Assembly: GCF_036688685.1 (NCBI RefSeq)
Contig: NZ_JAQQPS010000004.1
Coordinates: 1-64,000, forward strand
DNA from: JALYUM01 sp036688685
GTDB lineage: Bacteria > Pseudomonadota > Gammaproteobacteria > Burkholderiales > Burkholderiaceae_D
Reading direction: 5' to 3'
DNA length: 64,000 nucleotides
Below the pieces are notes generated by a model. That model searched no databases, was not told where the DNA came from, and worked only from the letters and a program-made list of their open reading frames with translations. Positions 47,835 through 57,346 of this stretch are shown here, piece by piece. The number at the start of each line of letters is the position of its first letter. Position 1 is the first letter of the stretch. A program made the position numbers and the translations under genes.

Positions 47835-49105
47835 TGGAAATATTTGACGCTCTTGCCGCAACCGAACACTGGCGGCAGGAATCGTCACGTCCACAGGTTT
47901 CTAATCAGTCGCAGTACAGCACGGATGTGATGGAAGCTTTTGGCGTGCAGACGTTCGGCACGACCGTGTCAGCGGCGTCGGCAATGCGCGTCGCCGCGGT
48001 GGCAGCGTGTGTGCAAAAGATCGCCGGTACGATCTCGACGCTGCGCCTGGACATTCTCAAGGTCGACGGCGAGGACGAGTCGAAGCTACCGCGCGACGAC
48101 CTTTGGTATAAGTTGAACGAGTCGCCAAGTCCACAGTTCACCGCCACCAGCCATTGGGAGGGCGCTGTCGCGTGCCAGTTGCTGCGCGGCGACGGATTCT
48201 CGTGGATCCGCCGCAGCATGAACGGCACGATTCGTGAAATCCTGCCGTTGCCATGGGGATCCGTCAGCCCGATGCGCATGCCCGGCGGCGCGGTGCGCTA
48301 CTACATCAATCTGCCAGAGCTGAATATCACCACTTGGCTGGAGCCATCCGAGGTGCTGCACTTCCCGGGCTTCGGTTTTGATGGAGTCCGGTCCATGAGC
48401 GTCATCCAGCACCACGCGCGCAACGCGATCGGAAACGCGCTGGCGATGGATGCCTACAGCGGCAAGTTCTTCGAAGGCGGCGCGCACCCTTCGATCATCC
48501 TTGCGTCCGATAAGGTCATGAGCCCAGAACAAATTACCGGGCTGCAGCGCGCCTTCGTGAACAAATACGCCGGTATGGCGAATGCTCATGCGCTGCCACT
48601 GGTGCTTACCGAGGGTCTAAAAGCACAGGAAATTAGCCTCACTGCCGCCGATGCGCAGCTGCTGGAGGGTCGCAAGTACCAGGTCACCGACATCGCGCGC
48701 GCGTTCGGCGTGCCCCCGCACATGATTGGCGAGACCTCCGGCGGCTCTGCAGTCGGCGCCGGGTACGAGCAGCAGGCGCGCGACTTCGTGATGCACACCC
48801 TGCGCCTACACCTAAAGCGAATGGAGCAGGAGCTGAACCGCAAGATGTACCCCCGCGAAACCGGCCGCTTCGTGCGGTTTGATCTTGGCGACCTGATCGA
48901 AGGCGACAGCAAGTCTCAGGCCGACTACAACCGCGCCGCGCTCGGCGGGCCCGGCACCGGCCCCGGCTGGAAAACCATCGATGAAGTCCGCAAGGAGAAG
49001 GGGCTCCCAGCCCTGGGCGGCGATGCCGCGAAAGTCTACGACCCGCGATCCATCGTACCCCCGACGGCAGCTCAACCAAACCCTGAAAGCACGCCTCCCG
49101 CATGA
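47834..49105 (+). CDS. Portal protein (HK97 family)
   Basis: A 423-residue portal. The HK97-family landmarks are the early VAACVQKIAGTISTLRLDIL, LNESPSPQFTATSHWEGAVA and the stem region GRKYQVTDIARAFGVPPHMI followed by GETSGGSAVGAGYEQQARDF. Twelve copies would form the ring through which DNA enters the head. It is flanked by terminase and protease genes in the canonical order, with overlaps at both ends. The Pro-rich C-terminus is variable in this family. Confidence 0.93.
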   Translation: MEIFDALAATEHWRQESSRPQVSNQSQYSTDVMEAFGVQTFGTTVSAASAMRVAAVAACVQKIAGTISTLRLDILKVDGEDESKLPRDDLWYKLNESPSPQFTATSHWEGAVACQLLRGDGFSWIRRSMNGTIREILPLPWGSVSPMRMPGGAVRYYINLPELNITTWLEPSEVLHFPGFGFDGVRSMSVIQHHARNAIGNALAMDAYSGKFFEGGAHPSIILASDKVMSPEQITGLQRAFVNKYAGMANAHALPLVLTEGLKAQEISLTAADAQLLEGRKYQVTDIARAFGVPPHMIGETSGGSAVGAGYEQQARDFVMHTLRLHLKRMEQELNRKMYPRETGRFVRFDLGDLIEGDSKSQADYNRAALGGPGTGPGWKTIDEVRKEKGLPALGGDAAKVYDPRSIVPPTAAQPNPESTPPA

Positions 49106-49869
49106 ACAAAATCCTGCAGCTTCACTTCGACAACGCCAAGCGCGAGAAGAAGATTTTCAATATGGCGCGCAACGGCGCCGAGGCGACAATCTACATCTAC
49201 GACATCATTGACCCATACTGGGGCGTGAGCGCGGCCGGCGTCATGGCTGACATTGCGGCCGCTGGAGACGCGGCGGTTCTGCATGTGCGCGTCAACTCCC
49301 CCGGTGGCGACGTATTTGAGTCGCGCGCCATCATCGAGGCGATCAAGCGCTTCGCCGGCAAGACCATCGCGCACATCGACAGCTTGGCCGCCAGCGCCGC
49401 CACCAGTATCTCGCTGGCCTGCGACGAGGTCGAGATGTCGGATGGTGGATTCTTCATGATCCACAACGCATCCGGCATTGCATGGGGCGACAAGGCCGAC
49501 ATGCGCAAGACCGCGGACCTGCTGGAAAAGGTGGAGGGCGTTATCGCCAGCGAGTATGCCGCCGAAACTGGCCAGGACATCACCCAGGTCGTCAGCTGGA
49601 TGGACGATGAAACCTGGTTCACCTGCGCAGAAGCGATTGCCGCAGGCTTCGTCGACCGCAGCGCGACCGTGGTTGAAAAAACTTCGAATGCCTGGAACCT
49701 CGCCGCCTACTCCAAGGTGCCGAAGGAGCTGGCGAATGTCGCGCCGATGGTTGAGTCGGCACCTGTCGTGCCGCCACCTGCAGAGCCACCGGCCTCCGAT
49801 CAGCCTCCCGTCGCCAATTCTATGACAACAGCGAATCGAAATCGCCTGACCCTCGCGCTCGCGCAGTAA
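49102..49869 (+). CDS. ClpP-type prohead protease
   Basis: A 255-residue ClpP-like (S14/S49-type) capsid maturation protease. LHVRVNSPGGDVFESRAIIE carries the oxyanion region, DSLAASAATSISLACDEV the nucleophile Ser98, and GGFFMIHNASG His121. The C-terminal 60 residues are Pro/Ala/Val-rich and may be a scaffold or targeting tail. It removes the delta domain of the capsid protein during head assembly. It overlaps the portal gene by four bases. A strong hairpin terminator separates it from the capsid gene. Confidence 0.92.
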   Translation: MNKILQLHFDNAKREKKIFNMARNGAEATIYIYDIIDPYWGVSAAGVMADIAAAGDAAVLHVRVNSPGGDVFESRAIIEAIKRFAGKTIAHIDSLAASAATSISLACDEVEMSDGGFFMIHNASGIAWGDKADMRKTADLLEKVEGVIASEYAAETGQDITQVVSWMDDETWFTCAEAIAAGFVDRSATVVEKTSNAWNLAAYSKVPKELANVAPMVESAPVVPPPAEPPASDQPPVANSMTTANRNRLTLALAQ

Positions 49870-49929
49870 CTCCTTTCCGCAAACGCCTCTCGCGTAAGCC
49901 CGCCGAGGTCGGACACCTCAACCCAATAG

Positions 49930-49951
49930 GGCGCCATACGGCGCCTTTTTT
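49930..49951 (+). terminator. Terminator between protease and capsid genes
   Basis: GGCGCC-ATAC-GGCGCC stem-loop with six T, 17 bases before the capsid ATG. Passage requires antitermination, partial readthrough or a separate capsid promoter. Confidence 0.8.
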
Positions 49952-49967
49952 CATTGAAAGAGCATAA

Positions 49968-51158
49968 ATGGACACTATCCAAATCCTGCGCGAGAAGATC
50001 TCCAATTTCGCACGCCAAGCCAATCAACTGGTCGCCGACAAGGGTGATCAGGTCTGGACCCCGGAAGAGCAAGCCAAGTTCGACGGCTTCGCGAATGAAA
50101 TCAATGGCGCCAAGGCCGCGATCAAGAACATCGAAACCATGCGCGAGCTGGAAGCCGACAAGTTCTTCAACGCCGCGCCTCCGAAGAAAGACGCGGATAC
50201 CCCGATCGAATCCCTGGTCGCCGTCGCCCTGTATATGCGCTACGGCACGAACGTGAACGCCGATCAGGCGGCGGCCATCCACAATGCCATGTCCACCACG
50301 ACCCCAGTCGAAGGCGGGTACACCGTACCGGCCGAAGTGGCCTCCATGGTCATCGACCGCCTCAAGGCTTTCGGCGGCATGCGCGACGTGGCCACGATCC
50401 TGACCACTGCAACCGGTCATGCGATGAACTTCCCGACCAGCGATGGCACGAGCGAAATCGGTGAAATCGTCGCGGAAAACATCGTCGCTACCGGTGGCGA
50501 CATCACCTTTGGCACCGTAGGCTTGCCGGTGTTCAAGTATTCGTCGAAGCAAATTGCGCTCCCACTGGAATTGATCCAGGACAGCGCGATCGACGTGATT
50601 GCCTTCGTTGTCAACCGCCTGGCCACGCGTATCGCACGCATCCAAAACTTGCACTACACGGTCGGGACTGGTACTGCGCAGCCAACGGGCATCATCACTG
50701 CATCGACGGTGGGCAAGATCGGCGCAACCGGCTCGGTCGCATCCGTTGCATACATCGACCTGGTCGACCTGAAGCACTCGGTCAATCGCGCGTACCGCAG
50801 CAACGCTCAGTTCATGATGAACGACCTGACCGTCGCATCGCTGTCGAAGCTGGTTGATACCGTCGGCCGTCCGATCTGGATCCCGGCAATCACCGAAGGC
50901 GCGCCCGACCTGCTGCTGGGCAAACCAATCGCGGTCAACGACGATGTTGCCGTCATGGCTGCCAACGCCAAGTCGATCGCATTCGGCGACCTGTCGCAGT
51001 ACAACATCCGGGACGTGTCCAACACTACCACGATGCGCCGCTTCGACGATTCAGCATTTGCGCTGAAAGGCCAGGTCGGTTTCTGCGGCTGGACTCGTTC
51101 TGGCGGCAACTTGCTCGACACCGCCGCCGTGCGCCTGTACCAGAACTCGGCGACCTAA
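49968..51158 (+). CDS. Major capsid protein (HK97 fold)
   Basis: A 396-residue HK97-type capsid protein. The first about 95 residues are a charged coiled delta domain (ILREKISNFARQANQLVADK, then AKAAIKNIETMRELEADKFF). The shell domain follows with TTTPVEGGYTVPAEVASMVI, where such proteins begin after cleavage, then VGLPVFKYSSKQIALPLELI and the P-domain/A-domain pattern to AVRLYQNSAT. The delta domain acts as an internal scaffold and is expected to be removed by the upstream protease. Confidence 0.94.
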   Translation: MDTIQILREKISNFARQANQLVADKGDQVWTPEEQAKFDGFANEINGAKAAIKNIETMRELEADKFFNAAPPKKDADTPIESLVAVALYMRYGTNVNADQAAAIHNAMSTTTPVEGGYTVPAEVASMVIDRLKAFGGMRDVATILTTATGHAMNFPTSDGTSEIGEIVAENIVATGGDITFGTVGLPVFKYSSKQIALPLELIQDSAIDVIAFVVNRLATRIARIQNLHYTVGTGTAQPTGIITASTVGKIGATGSVASVAYIDLVDLKHSVNRAYRSNAQFMMNDLTVASLSKLVDTVGRPIWIPAITEGAPDLLLGKPIAVNDDVAVMAANAKSIAFGDLSQYNIRDVSNTTTMRRFDDSAFALKGQVGFCGWTRSGGNLLDTAAVRLYQNSAT

Positions 51159-51166
51159 GCCGATCC

Positions 51167-51188
51167 GCGGCGGGTTCGCGCCCGCCGC
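51167..51188 (+). terminator. Hairpin after the capsid gene
   Basis: GCGGCGGG/CCCGCCGC stem with a 6-base loop, followed only by TT and TCC. It may stabilise the abundant capsid message or act as a weak terminator. Confidence 0.5.
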
Positions 51189-51212
51189 TTTCCTCGACTA
51201 AGAAAGAAAATC

Positions 51213-51371
51213 ATGGCAAATGAAAAACATATCAAGGCCCGCGTACTGGTCGCATGCGATCTGGGCTCCCCGAATGACGTGATCGAGATCAACCCAGCCA
51301 CAGCGAAGGCGCTGGCCGACAAGGTCGATGTCGACCCATCCGCCGTAAAATACGCAGAATCCCTGCAATAA
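51213..51371 (+). CDS. Small phage protein after the capsid gene
   Basis: A 52-residue protein (MANEKHIKARVLVACDLGSP, then EINPATAKALADKVDVDPSA). The short beta-alpha pattern and position after the capsid gene are shared by small proteins of unknown role in related phages. The sequence 58240 to 58446 encodes a protein of similar size and style. The ribosome site AAGAAAGA is weak. No family recognised. Confidence 0.65.
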   Translation: MANEKHIKARVLVACDLGSPNDVIEINPATAKALADKVDVDPSAVKYAESLQ

Positions 51372-51386
51372 CCCCGAGCGCACACG

Positions 51387-53978
51387 ATGACCACCCGATC
51401 CAGCATCACACTGCTCCTGGCCGCAGCTCTGCTGGCCGCCAGCGCAGCCGCCGCCGGCGCCATCACCGATGTGCGCTTCCAAATTACTGGCGCCACCCAG
51501 TCGAACGTGCCCGTCACCTTCGGCCAAGTGTTCGCCGCTGGCGACATGAAGAAGTCCGACGTCCTGGTCGGCAAGCTGGCTGGCGCCACCGTGCCGCTGC
51601 AGGTCGACGTCAAGGCCACCCATGCCGACGGCAGCGTGCGCCACGCGATCATTTCGGCCATCATCCCGAAGCTGGCGGCCGGCGCCACCGGCACGATGAC
51701 GTTGAACGCAGGGGGTGTCGACGCAGCCTCGACACACCGCGCCACGCCCGCCGATCTGCTGGCTGCCGGCTTCACCGCCTCGGCCTCCGCGACCATTGCC
51801 GGCGTCAAGTACTCGGCATCCGCTGACCAGTTGCTGAAAGCCGGCGCCAAGGCAACCTGGCTGGCCGGCGCAGTGGTCAACGAATGGCAGGTTGTCGCGC
51901 CGCTGACTACCACTGCCGGGGTGGCACACCCGCACTTGACCGCGCGCTTCGCCGTCCGCTACTACAGCGCCCTGAATAAAGCCCGCGTCGACGTCACCAT
52001 CGAAAACGCATGGGCATACGAGCCGGGCCCGCAAAACTTCACCTACGACGCCGAGATCCTGGTGGGTGGCAAGGCCGTCTATAGCAAGACCGGCCTGACG
52101 CACTATCACCACGCGCGCTGGCGTAAACTGTTCTGGTGGGGCGGCGACGCCCCTGCCGTGAACGTGCAGTCGAATGTGCAATACCTGATTTCCACGCGGG
52201 CCGTGCCGAACTACGACCAGGCGCCGGGTGTTTCGCCAAGCCTGCTCGCGTCCTACGCCAAAAACACCGCCGTGGCAGCCGAGCCGATGACGCTCGTCTA
52301 CGCGTCGCCGTACATGCCGACGACTGGTGCGAATGAGGGCATCGGCCTGATGCCAGCGTGGGCCGCCGCCTACGTCCTTTCGATGGACAAAGCCGCGCGC
52401 GACGTGACACTCAGCACCGGTGACCTGGCCGGCAGCTACTCCATGCACTACCGCGACCGCGTGACGGATCGCCCGGTCAGCCTCGCCAACTACCCGTACA
52501 TGACCACGGTTGGCCGCCCGACCGACACGTTCAACCCGACCACCAAGGCCTACGAGTCGTTTCCGGCCTGCGCTGGCGACTGCGCCACGCCATTCACGCA
52601 CGACACGCCGCACCAGCCGAGCCTGGCCTACGTGCCATACCTGATGACCGGCGATTATTACTATCTGGAGGAGCTGCAGTTCTGGGCCGCCTACAACACG
52701 CTTTCGTCCAATCCCGGGTATCGCCAGTACGGCAAGGGCCTGTTCGCCTCCGACCAGGTGCGCGGCCAGTCTTGGTCGATGCGCACGCTGGCCGAGGTCG
52801 CTGCCATCACGCCGGACGCCGATCCGCTGAAATCTTCCTTCGTCTCGATCCTGAACAGCAACGTCGATTGGTACATCAGCACCTACGTTTCGCCGGGCGA
52901 TCCTGCCTATGCCAACAAACTGGGCGTGATCACGAACGGTTACGCGCTCGGCTACCTCAACAACACCGCGCTCGCGCCGTGGCAGGACGACTTCTTCACG
53001 TCGGCAATCGGCCACATGGTCGATCTCGGCTTCGCGCAGGCCAAGCCGCTGCTTGACTGGAAATCGAAATTCCCGGTCGGCAGAATGACGGCTCCGGGCG
53101 TTTGCTGGATCGACGCGGTGGTGTACGCAATGGTCGTGCGCGACAAGGATTCAAGCCCGATTTACGACACCTACGCGAAGGCGCAAGCAGCCACGCGCGG
53201 CGCGGACTTCATGAAGATGCCGTGCGGCGGCGCGGCCATGGCCTCCTTCATTGGCGGGAAGATCGGTGACATGGGCGGCATTTCGAACGGCTACATGGGC
53301 TATCCGTCGAACATGCAGCCGGCATTAGCCTACTCGGTTGATGCTGGCCTGCCCGACGCCAAGCGCGCCTGGGACCTTTTCCAGAGCCGCACCGTCAAGC
53401 CTGATTGCAGCATGGGCCCGCAGTTCTGCGTGGTGCCGCGCAGCTACGCGGCCGCCACGGTCGCGCCGATTGTCGACAACACGCCACAGCAGACGTGGAA
53501 GCAGATCGGTAAAGAGGGTGACACCGTGACCGTCCCGGCCGGGACGACCGTGCGCTACGGCGCCAACGGGTACTACGTGACGAAGACTGTCGGCGGCGCT
53601 GTCACGGCAAGCAATGCCTTCTTCGGCAAAGACCCGGCTGTCAACGCGGCCAAGGTTCTGGAACAGCTGTCGACTGACGCTGCCGCGCCGGTTGTGGCAC
53701 CACCAGCCGTCACGCCAGCACCTTCGCCAGCCGCCAAGCCAGGCAAGGTCACCACGCCTACCAACACGAAGCTCAAATCGCTCAAGGGCCTGACCGCCGC
53801 GTTCTTCGACCCTGCGAAGCTGGCCCAGGTCAAGGTATTCGCCGGCGCCACCTCCACATCGAAAGGCGCGCTCACGTTCACCGATGCAGCCCTGCTGCCG
53901 GGCGTGCCCTACGCAGTGATCGTCAGCGATGCCGGCGGCAAGGTGCTGGACGTGATGTACCCGATCAACGCCAACTGA
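51387..53978 (+). CDS. RIFT-barrel / exo-rhamnogalacturonan lyase-like cargo protein
   Basis: An 863-residue protein that begins with a signal-peptide-like stretch (TLLLAAALLAASAAAAGA). Residues about 30 to 115 (VPVTFGQVFAAGDMKKSDVL, PLQVDVKATHADGSVRHAII) match the N-terminal RIFT barrel seen in PcRGLX/YetA-like exo-rhamnogalacturonan lyases. The middle 400 residues contain Trp- and Tyr-rich helices (YYYLEELQFWAAYN, RGQSWSMRTLAEVAAITPDA) like the alpha/alpha barrel of those enzymes. The C-terminal part has Pro/Ala linkers and a beta-rich end. It could be a virion or released polysaccharide depolymerase. It has a broken relative at 25496. The signal-like start is odd for a virion protein. Catalytic residues could not be assigned. 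Confidence 0.72.
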   Translation: MTTRSSITLLLAAALLAASAAAAGAITDVRFQITGATQSNVPVTFGQVFAAGDMKKSDVLVGKLAGATVPLQVDVKATHADGSVRHAIISAIIPKLAAGATGTMTLNAGGVDAASTHRATPADLLAAGFTASASATIAGVKYSASADQLLKAGAKATWLAGAVVNEWQVVAPLTTTAGVAHPHLTARFAVRYYSALNKARVDVTIENAWAYEPGPQNFTYDAEILVGGKAVYSKTGLTHYHHARWRKLFWWGGDAPAVNVQSNVQYLISTRAVPNYDQAPGVSPSLLASYAKNTAVAAEPMTLVYASPYMPTTGANEGIGLMPAWAAAYVLSMDKAARDVTLSTGDLAGSYSMHYRDRVTDRPVSLANYPYMTTVGRPTDTFNPTTKAYESFPACAGDCATPFTHDTPHQPSLAYVPYLMTGDYYYLEELQFWAAYNTLSSNPGYRQYGKGLFASDQVRGQSWSMRTLAEVAAITPDADPLKSSFVSILNSNVDWYISTYVSPGDPAYANKLGVITNGYALGYLNNTALAPWQDDFFTSAIGHMVDLGFAQAKPLLDWKSKFPVGRMTAPGVCWIDAVVYAMVVRDKDSSPIYDTYAKAQAATRGADFMKMPCGGAAMASFIGGKIGDMGGISNGYMGYPSNMQPALAYSVDAGLPDAKRAWDLFQSRTVKPDCSMGPQFCVVPRSYAAATVAPIVDNTPQQTWKQIGKEGDTVTVPAGTTVRYGANGYYVTKTVGGAVTASNAFFGKDPAVNAAKVLEQLSTDAAAPVVAPPAVTPAPSPAAKPGKVTTPTNTKLKSLKGLTAAFFDPAKLAQVKVFAGATSTSKGALTFTDAALLPGVPYAVIVSDAGGKVLDVMYPINAN

Positions 53979-53985
53979 AAAATTA

Positions 53986-56223
53986 ATGACCACTCTTCTG
54001 CAAACATCTTTCGAATCGGACGCTACAGGCGCATTGCCAACCGGATGGGCTAGCATCAGCGGGACATGGGTCGTTGCCGCCGTTGATCCTGTCACGGGCG
54101 CAAATGGGATGGTATGCAGTACTAATGGCCTTGGGCATTTCCTTGTGTATAGCGGAACGGCGGTACAGGCATATCAGAAGCTGACCGTCTCGCAAAAATT
54201 GGTAGTTACGCCAAGTAGTTCCGTCGATAACTACAAGGGGTTTGCTGTACGCTGTGCCGCCAATGGCTCGTCTGGTTACTTGCTGCTGCCGAAGTCAACC
54301 GGCGCAGGAACCATTGGAATTCTAGCGTACAAGATCTCAGGTCCAGGGTCTTACACGCAGAATCCTGCCACAACAGCAACCGTCACCGGTTTTGCTTCCG
54401 GCGACGTGCTTATTCAAGAAATTATTGCCAACGGCACGACGATTGAATGCCGCATCTGGAAAAGCACGGGCGCACGACCAACGAGTCCGACCTTAACGTT
54501 TACCGACGCTTCATATGCGTCCGGCCATATCGGCGTGTATAACTCGCTCGCATCGTCAACAGCAGTAGGCGCATTTGATGATGTCGTATATGAAAACGAT
54601 GCAACAGTAACGCCAGCCGCGAATATAACAATCACGGGCCCTTCGTCTGGAATGGCAGGCGCACCATCGAATAATTTCACGGTCGGGGCAGATGGCGCTA
54701 TTTCGGGTACGGTCGTAGTAACGCCATCTGATTCCGGCGCCGGAGGAACCTTCTCTCCTACTAGTGCCAGCATCAGCTCAAGTTCGGCCACTGCCACATT
54801 CACCTATTTGGCATTGAGCGCCGGCGCAAAAAGCATTTCCGTCACCAACAATGCGGGGCTGGGAAACCCATCCTCGTTGGCATATACGGCAGCAAGTGCG
54901 GGCGCGGGCAGTTCGGTATTTCTCCCAACGAACGCCAATATCTTTTTCTCACCCTATAACTGGTACAGCGACGGCGCGGGCGCGCTGCAGGCCAACAATA
55001 TCCGAGCATCCAGCACGGTGGTGTGGGCCAACATGCGTGGGGCCTACCTGAAATTCAAAGCGACCGGAACAACTGCGATTGCTTTGGCGATCAACACCGC
55101 CACGCTGGCCGCCGTGAACGCGGCTGGATGCCCACAAATTGCATGGAGCGTGAACGGCAGCGCTCCGCAATCCCAACTGCTGGCCAGTGGCGCGACCAGT
55201 TTGGCGCTCGCTGCTGGACTAACCTCCAGCCTGACCTATGAAGTTTTTGTATGGTTCCGGGGCGTGTACATCACGCAGGATGGCGACACAAGTGCCAACT
55301 ACACCACGCCAAACAATCGGGTCCAGATCACATCGGTGAATCTGGACGCGGGTGGTACGCTGAGCATGCCGAACGTGAAGCCCTACCGGCAGGCATCGTT
55401 CGGCGACTCCATCACCGAGGGCGACCTGAGTAATGGAGGCCCGCGCAGTGCCACCAGCCAAGACGCAAACCTTGTATATCCATGGTATTTGGCAGAGGCC
55501 CTAAATGCAGAGGTGGGCATTATCGGGTTCTATGGCAAGACGTTCAGCTGGTTCACCAGTAGCTGGTCGAGCTATGCAAATGGCGTTTCGCGGCTTATCG
55601 GCGGCGCTCTGTCGCCCGCACCCGATTACATCACAATCAACTATGGTGAGAATGATGGCAATCCGGGGCCTGCATCCTCGACCGTGGCCTCTACACTGGC
55701 AGCGGTAAGCGCGGCTGCACCAACAGCCAAAATGTTCCTGTTTGTCCCATTCAGCGGCAAGGCGCGAACCAATCTGTCGGCGGCCTCGTTGCCATCGAAC
55801 GCCCGCCTGATCGACTTGGCCCGGTATGAAATGACTCCTGGAAACACGCAGTGGAGTTATGACGGCCAGCACCCGAACGCAAAGGGCCATGCGAACTTGG
55901 GCGCGCTTGCCGCAGGCGCAATCGTTCCGCTGCTATCCGGGTTTGGAACGACACTCGCCGCGCGAACCGTGACCATGACGCTACGAGGCGCTGATGGCGC
56001 GCTGGCGGCCAACCTGAATGGAATTCAAGTCTCGGTAGTCGACAATCCGGCGCGCCCCGTTGGTGAGGTTGTCCGGTACCAGTCCACCACGGCGTCGACG
56101 AACAGTGCCGGCGTGCTGGCTTTTAACTATCCGTCGTCGCTGGCCTCTGGCGGAACGTGCGGAGTCGACATTGTCATACCATCCGACAAGCGCAACATGG
56201 CCGTATCCGTCGTGGTGGCGTAA
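53986..56223 (+). CDS. SGNH/GDSL hydrolase with beta-rich N-terminus (cargo)
   Basis: A 745-residue protein. The first 210 residues form a lectin-like beta domain (TSFESDATGALPTGWASISG, then AFDDVVYEN). An Ig-like repeat follows (ITGPSSGMAGAPSNNFTVGA). The SGNH hydrolase spans about 465 to 650: block I ASFGDSITEGD (Ser near 473), block III ITINYGENDG (Asn), and block V SYDGQHPNAKGH (Asp near 626 and His near 629). Such enzymes remove acyl groups from surface sugars and are known in phage tail spikes. The last 85 residues (VTMTLRGADGALAANLNGI) resemble the end of the next gene's product. It starts 7 bases after the RIFT-barrel gene. Confidence 0.82.
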   Translation: MTTLLQTSFESDATGALPTGWASISGTWVVAAVDPVTGANGMVCSTNGLGHFLVYSGTAVQAYQKLTVSQKLVVTPSSSVDNYKGFAVRCAANGSSGYLLLPKSTGAGTIGILAYKISGPGSYTQNPATTATVTGFASGDVLIQEIIANGTTIECRIWKSTGARPTSPTLTFTDASYASGHIGVYNSLASSTAVGAFDDVVYENDATVTPAANITITGPSSGMAGAPSNNFTVGADGAISGTVVVTPSDSGAGGTFSPTSASISSSSATATFTYLALSAGAKSISVTNNAGLGNPSSLAYTAASAGAGSSVFLPTNANIFFSPYNWYSDGAGALQANNIRASSTVVWANMRGAYLKFKATGTTAIALAINTATLAAVNAAGCPQIAWSVNGSAPQSQLLASGATSLALAAGLTSSLTYEVFVWFRGVYITQDGDTSANYTTPNNRVQITSVNLDAGGTLSMPNVKPYRQASFGDSITEGDLSNGGPRSATSQDANLVYPWYLAEALNAEVGIIGFYGKTFSWFTSSWSSYANGVSRLIGGALSPAPDYITINYGENDGNPGPASSTVASTLAAVSAAAPTAKMFLFVPFSGKARTNLSAASLPSNARLIDLARYEMTPGNTQWSYDGQHPNAKGHANLGALAAGAIVPLLSGFGTTLAARTVTMTLRGADGALAANLNGIQVSVVDNPARPVGEVVRYQSTTASTNSAGVLAFNYPSSLASGGTCGVDIVIPSDKRNMAVSVVVA

Positions 56224-57170
56224 TGGCCGAATATTTCCTGCACCCGGAGAAGATCGGCAGCGATTTCTACCTTGCACCGATTGATGCGCCCACCGGCGGC
56301 GACACCACCGCGCCGACACTGACCGCCACCAGCGCCACGGCAACCGGACAGACAACCGCCACCGGCACCGTCACGACGAACGAGGCGGGCGGCACGCTGT
56401 ACGGCACCGCAACAAGTAGCGCGACGGCGACCGCGACCCAAGTCCAAGCGGGAATTTCGAAAGCCGTGACGGCTGCTGGCGCGCAGTCGATGAGCTTCAC
56501 CGGACTGGCAGCTGGCGCCACGCTTTACCCGCATTACGTGCATGTCGACGCCGCCGGCAATGTCTCCGCCGTTGCCAACGGCGCTAGCTTCACGACGCAG
56601 GCAGCAGGCGACACCACCGGACCGGTCATGCAGGGCGAACTCATCGCCAGCAAGACGTCGACCACGACCACGATCACGGTCCCGGTCGCAACGGACGCCA
56701 GCGGCATCGGCGAATACTTCTTTGCCTTTGATGGCGGCGCTCCGATCAGCAACGGCACCAGCCGCACGAAGACCTTCACCGGGCTGGCGCCGCTGACGCC
56801 GCATCTGTACGAGGTAACGGCAGCCGACACGCTGGGCAACCGCTCTGGCAACTCGCTGTCGATCACGGTCGTGACGGACGCGGCGGGTGATGATCCGGCG
56901 CTGGTGCAGAAAAACATCGTCGTGACGCTGAAAGGCCGGGATCTCTCCATTCGGGCGAATGCAGCAGGCATCAATTGGGAGTGGTCCGATGCGCGCGGAG
57001 TGGTTACGTCATCAGGAACCGGACTTGTCGGCAGCGCCACTGGCGTGCTGACCATTCCGATTCGAACGCGCCTGCTGTCGGATGGGGTAGGGCGACTCAG
57101 CCTGGACAACTATACCGGCGGCAACATCCTGACGTACCTCGCCACCCAGGTGTGGGTGCGGGTGCCGTGA
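56223..57170 (+). CDS. Fibronectin-III/Ig-like repeat protein (cargo)
   Basis: A 315-residue protein from an ATG that overlaps the SGNH stop (TAATG). After about 30 residues it contains two Fn3/Ig-like domains (TAPTLTATSATATGQTTATG to VANGASFTTQ, and GPVMQGELIASKTSTTTTIT to RSGNSLSITVVT). It ends with a domain starting NIVVTLKGRDLSIRANAAGI that resembles the end of the SGNH protein. Fn3-type domains on phage particles bind sugars or other surface polymers. It is likely a decoration or adhesion protein working with the two enzymes upstream. Confidence 0.75.
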   Translation: MAEYFLHPEKIGSDFYLAPIDAPTGGDTTAPTLTATSATATGQTTATGTVTTNEAGGTLYGTATSSATATATQVQAGISKAVTAAGAQSMSFTGLAAGATLYPHYVHVDAAGNVSAVANGASFTTQAAGDTTGPVMQGELIASKTSTTTTITVPVATDASGIGEYFFAFDGGAPISNGTSRTKTFTGLAPLTPHLYEVTAADTLGNRSGNSLSITVVTDAAGDDPALVQKNIVVTLKGRDLSIRANAAGINWEWSDARGVVTSSGTGLVGSATGVLTIPIRTRLLSDGVGRLSLDNYTGGNILTYLATQVWVRVP

Positions 57171-57346
57171 TCCGCGTGATCGTCGACCTGCAGCAGGACG
57201 GCGACGGCTTGATATTCGACGTTCCTGTACAGCCGGTCACATCGACGCCGCCCGGCAGCAGCCCACCGCGCGCAGCACCGCACCAGCAACGCCCCGAGCA
57301 GCAACTAGTACATCGAAACGAGGAATGCACATGCCGCACAAAGTAA
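57167..57346 (+). CDS. Small phage hypothetical protein
   Basis: A 59-residue protein from a GTG that overlaps the previous TGA by four bases. It starts VIRVIVDLQQDGDGLIFDVP (the first V read as Met) and turns Pro/Gln-rich and basic. The end overlaps the connector gene by 16 bases. No family recognised; the coupling at the start is the main support. Confidence 0.5.
   Translation: MIRVIVDLQQDGDGLIFDVPVQPVTSTPPGSSPPRAAPHQQRPEQQLVHRNEECTCRTK

Noticed and set aside
51198..53015. 605-codon minus-strand frame opposite the lyase-like cargo gene
   Set aside because: A similar antisense frame also occurs opposite the broken copy, which only mirrors the homology of the sense gene. It shows no family motif and lacks a ribosome site.
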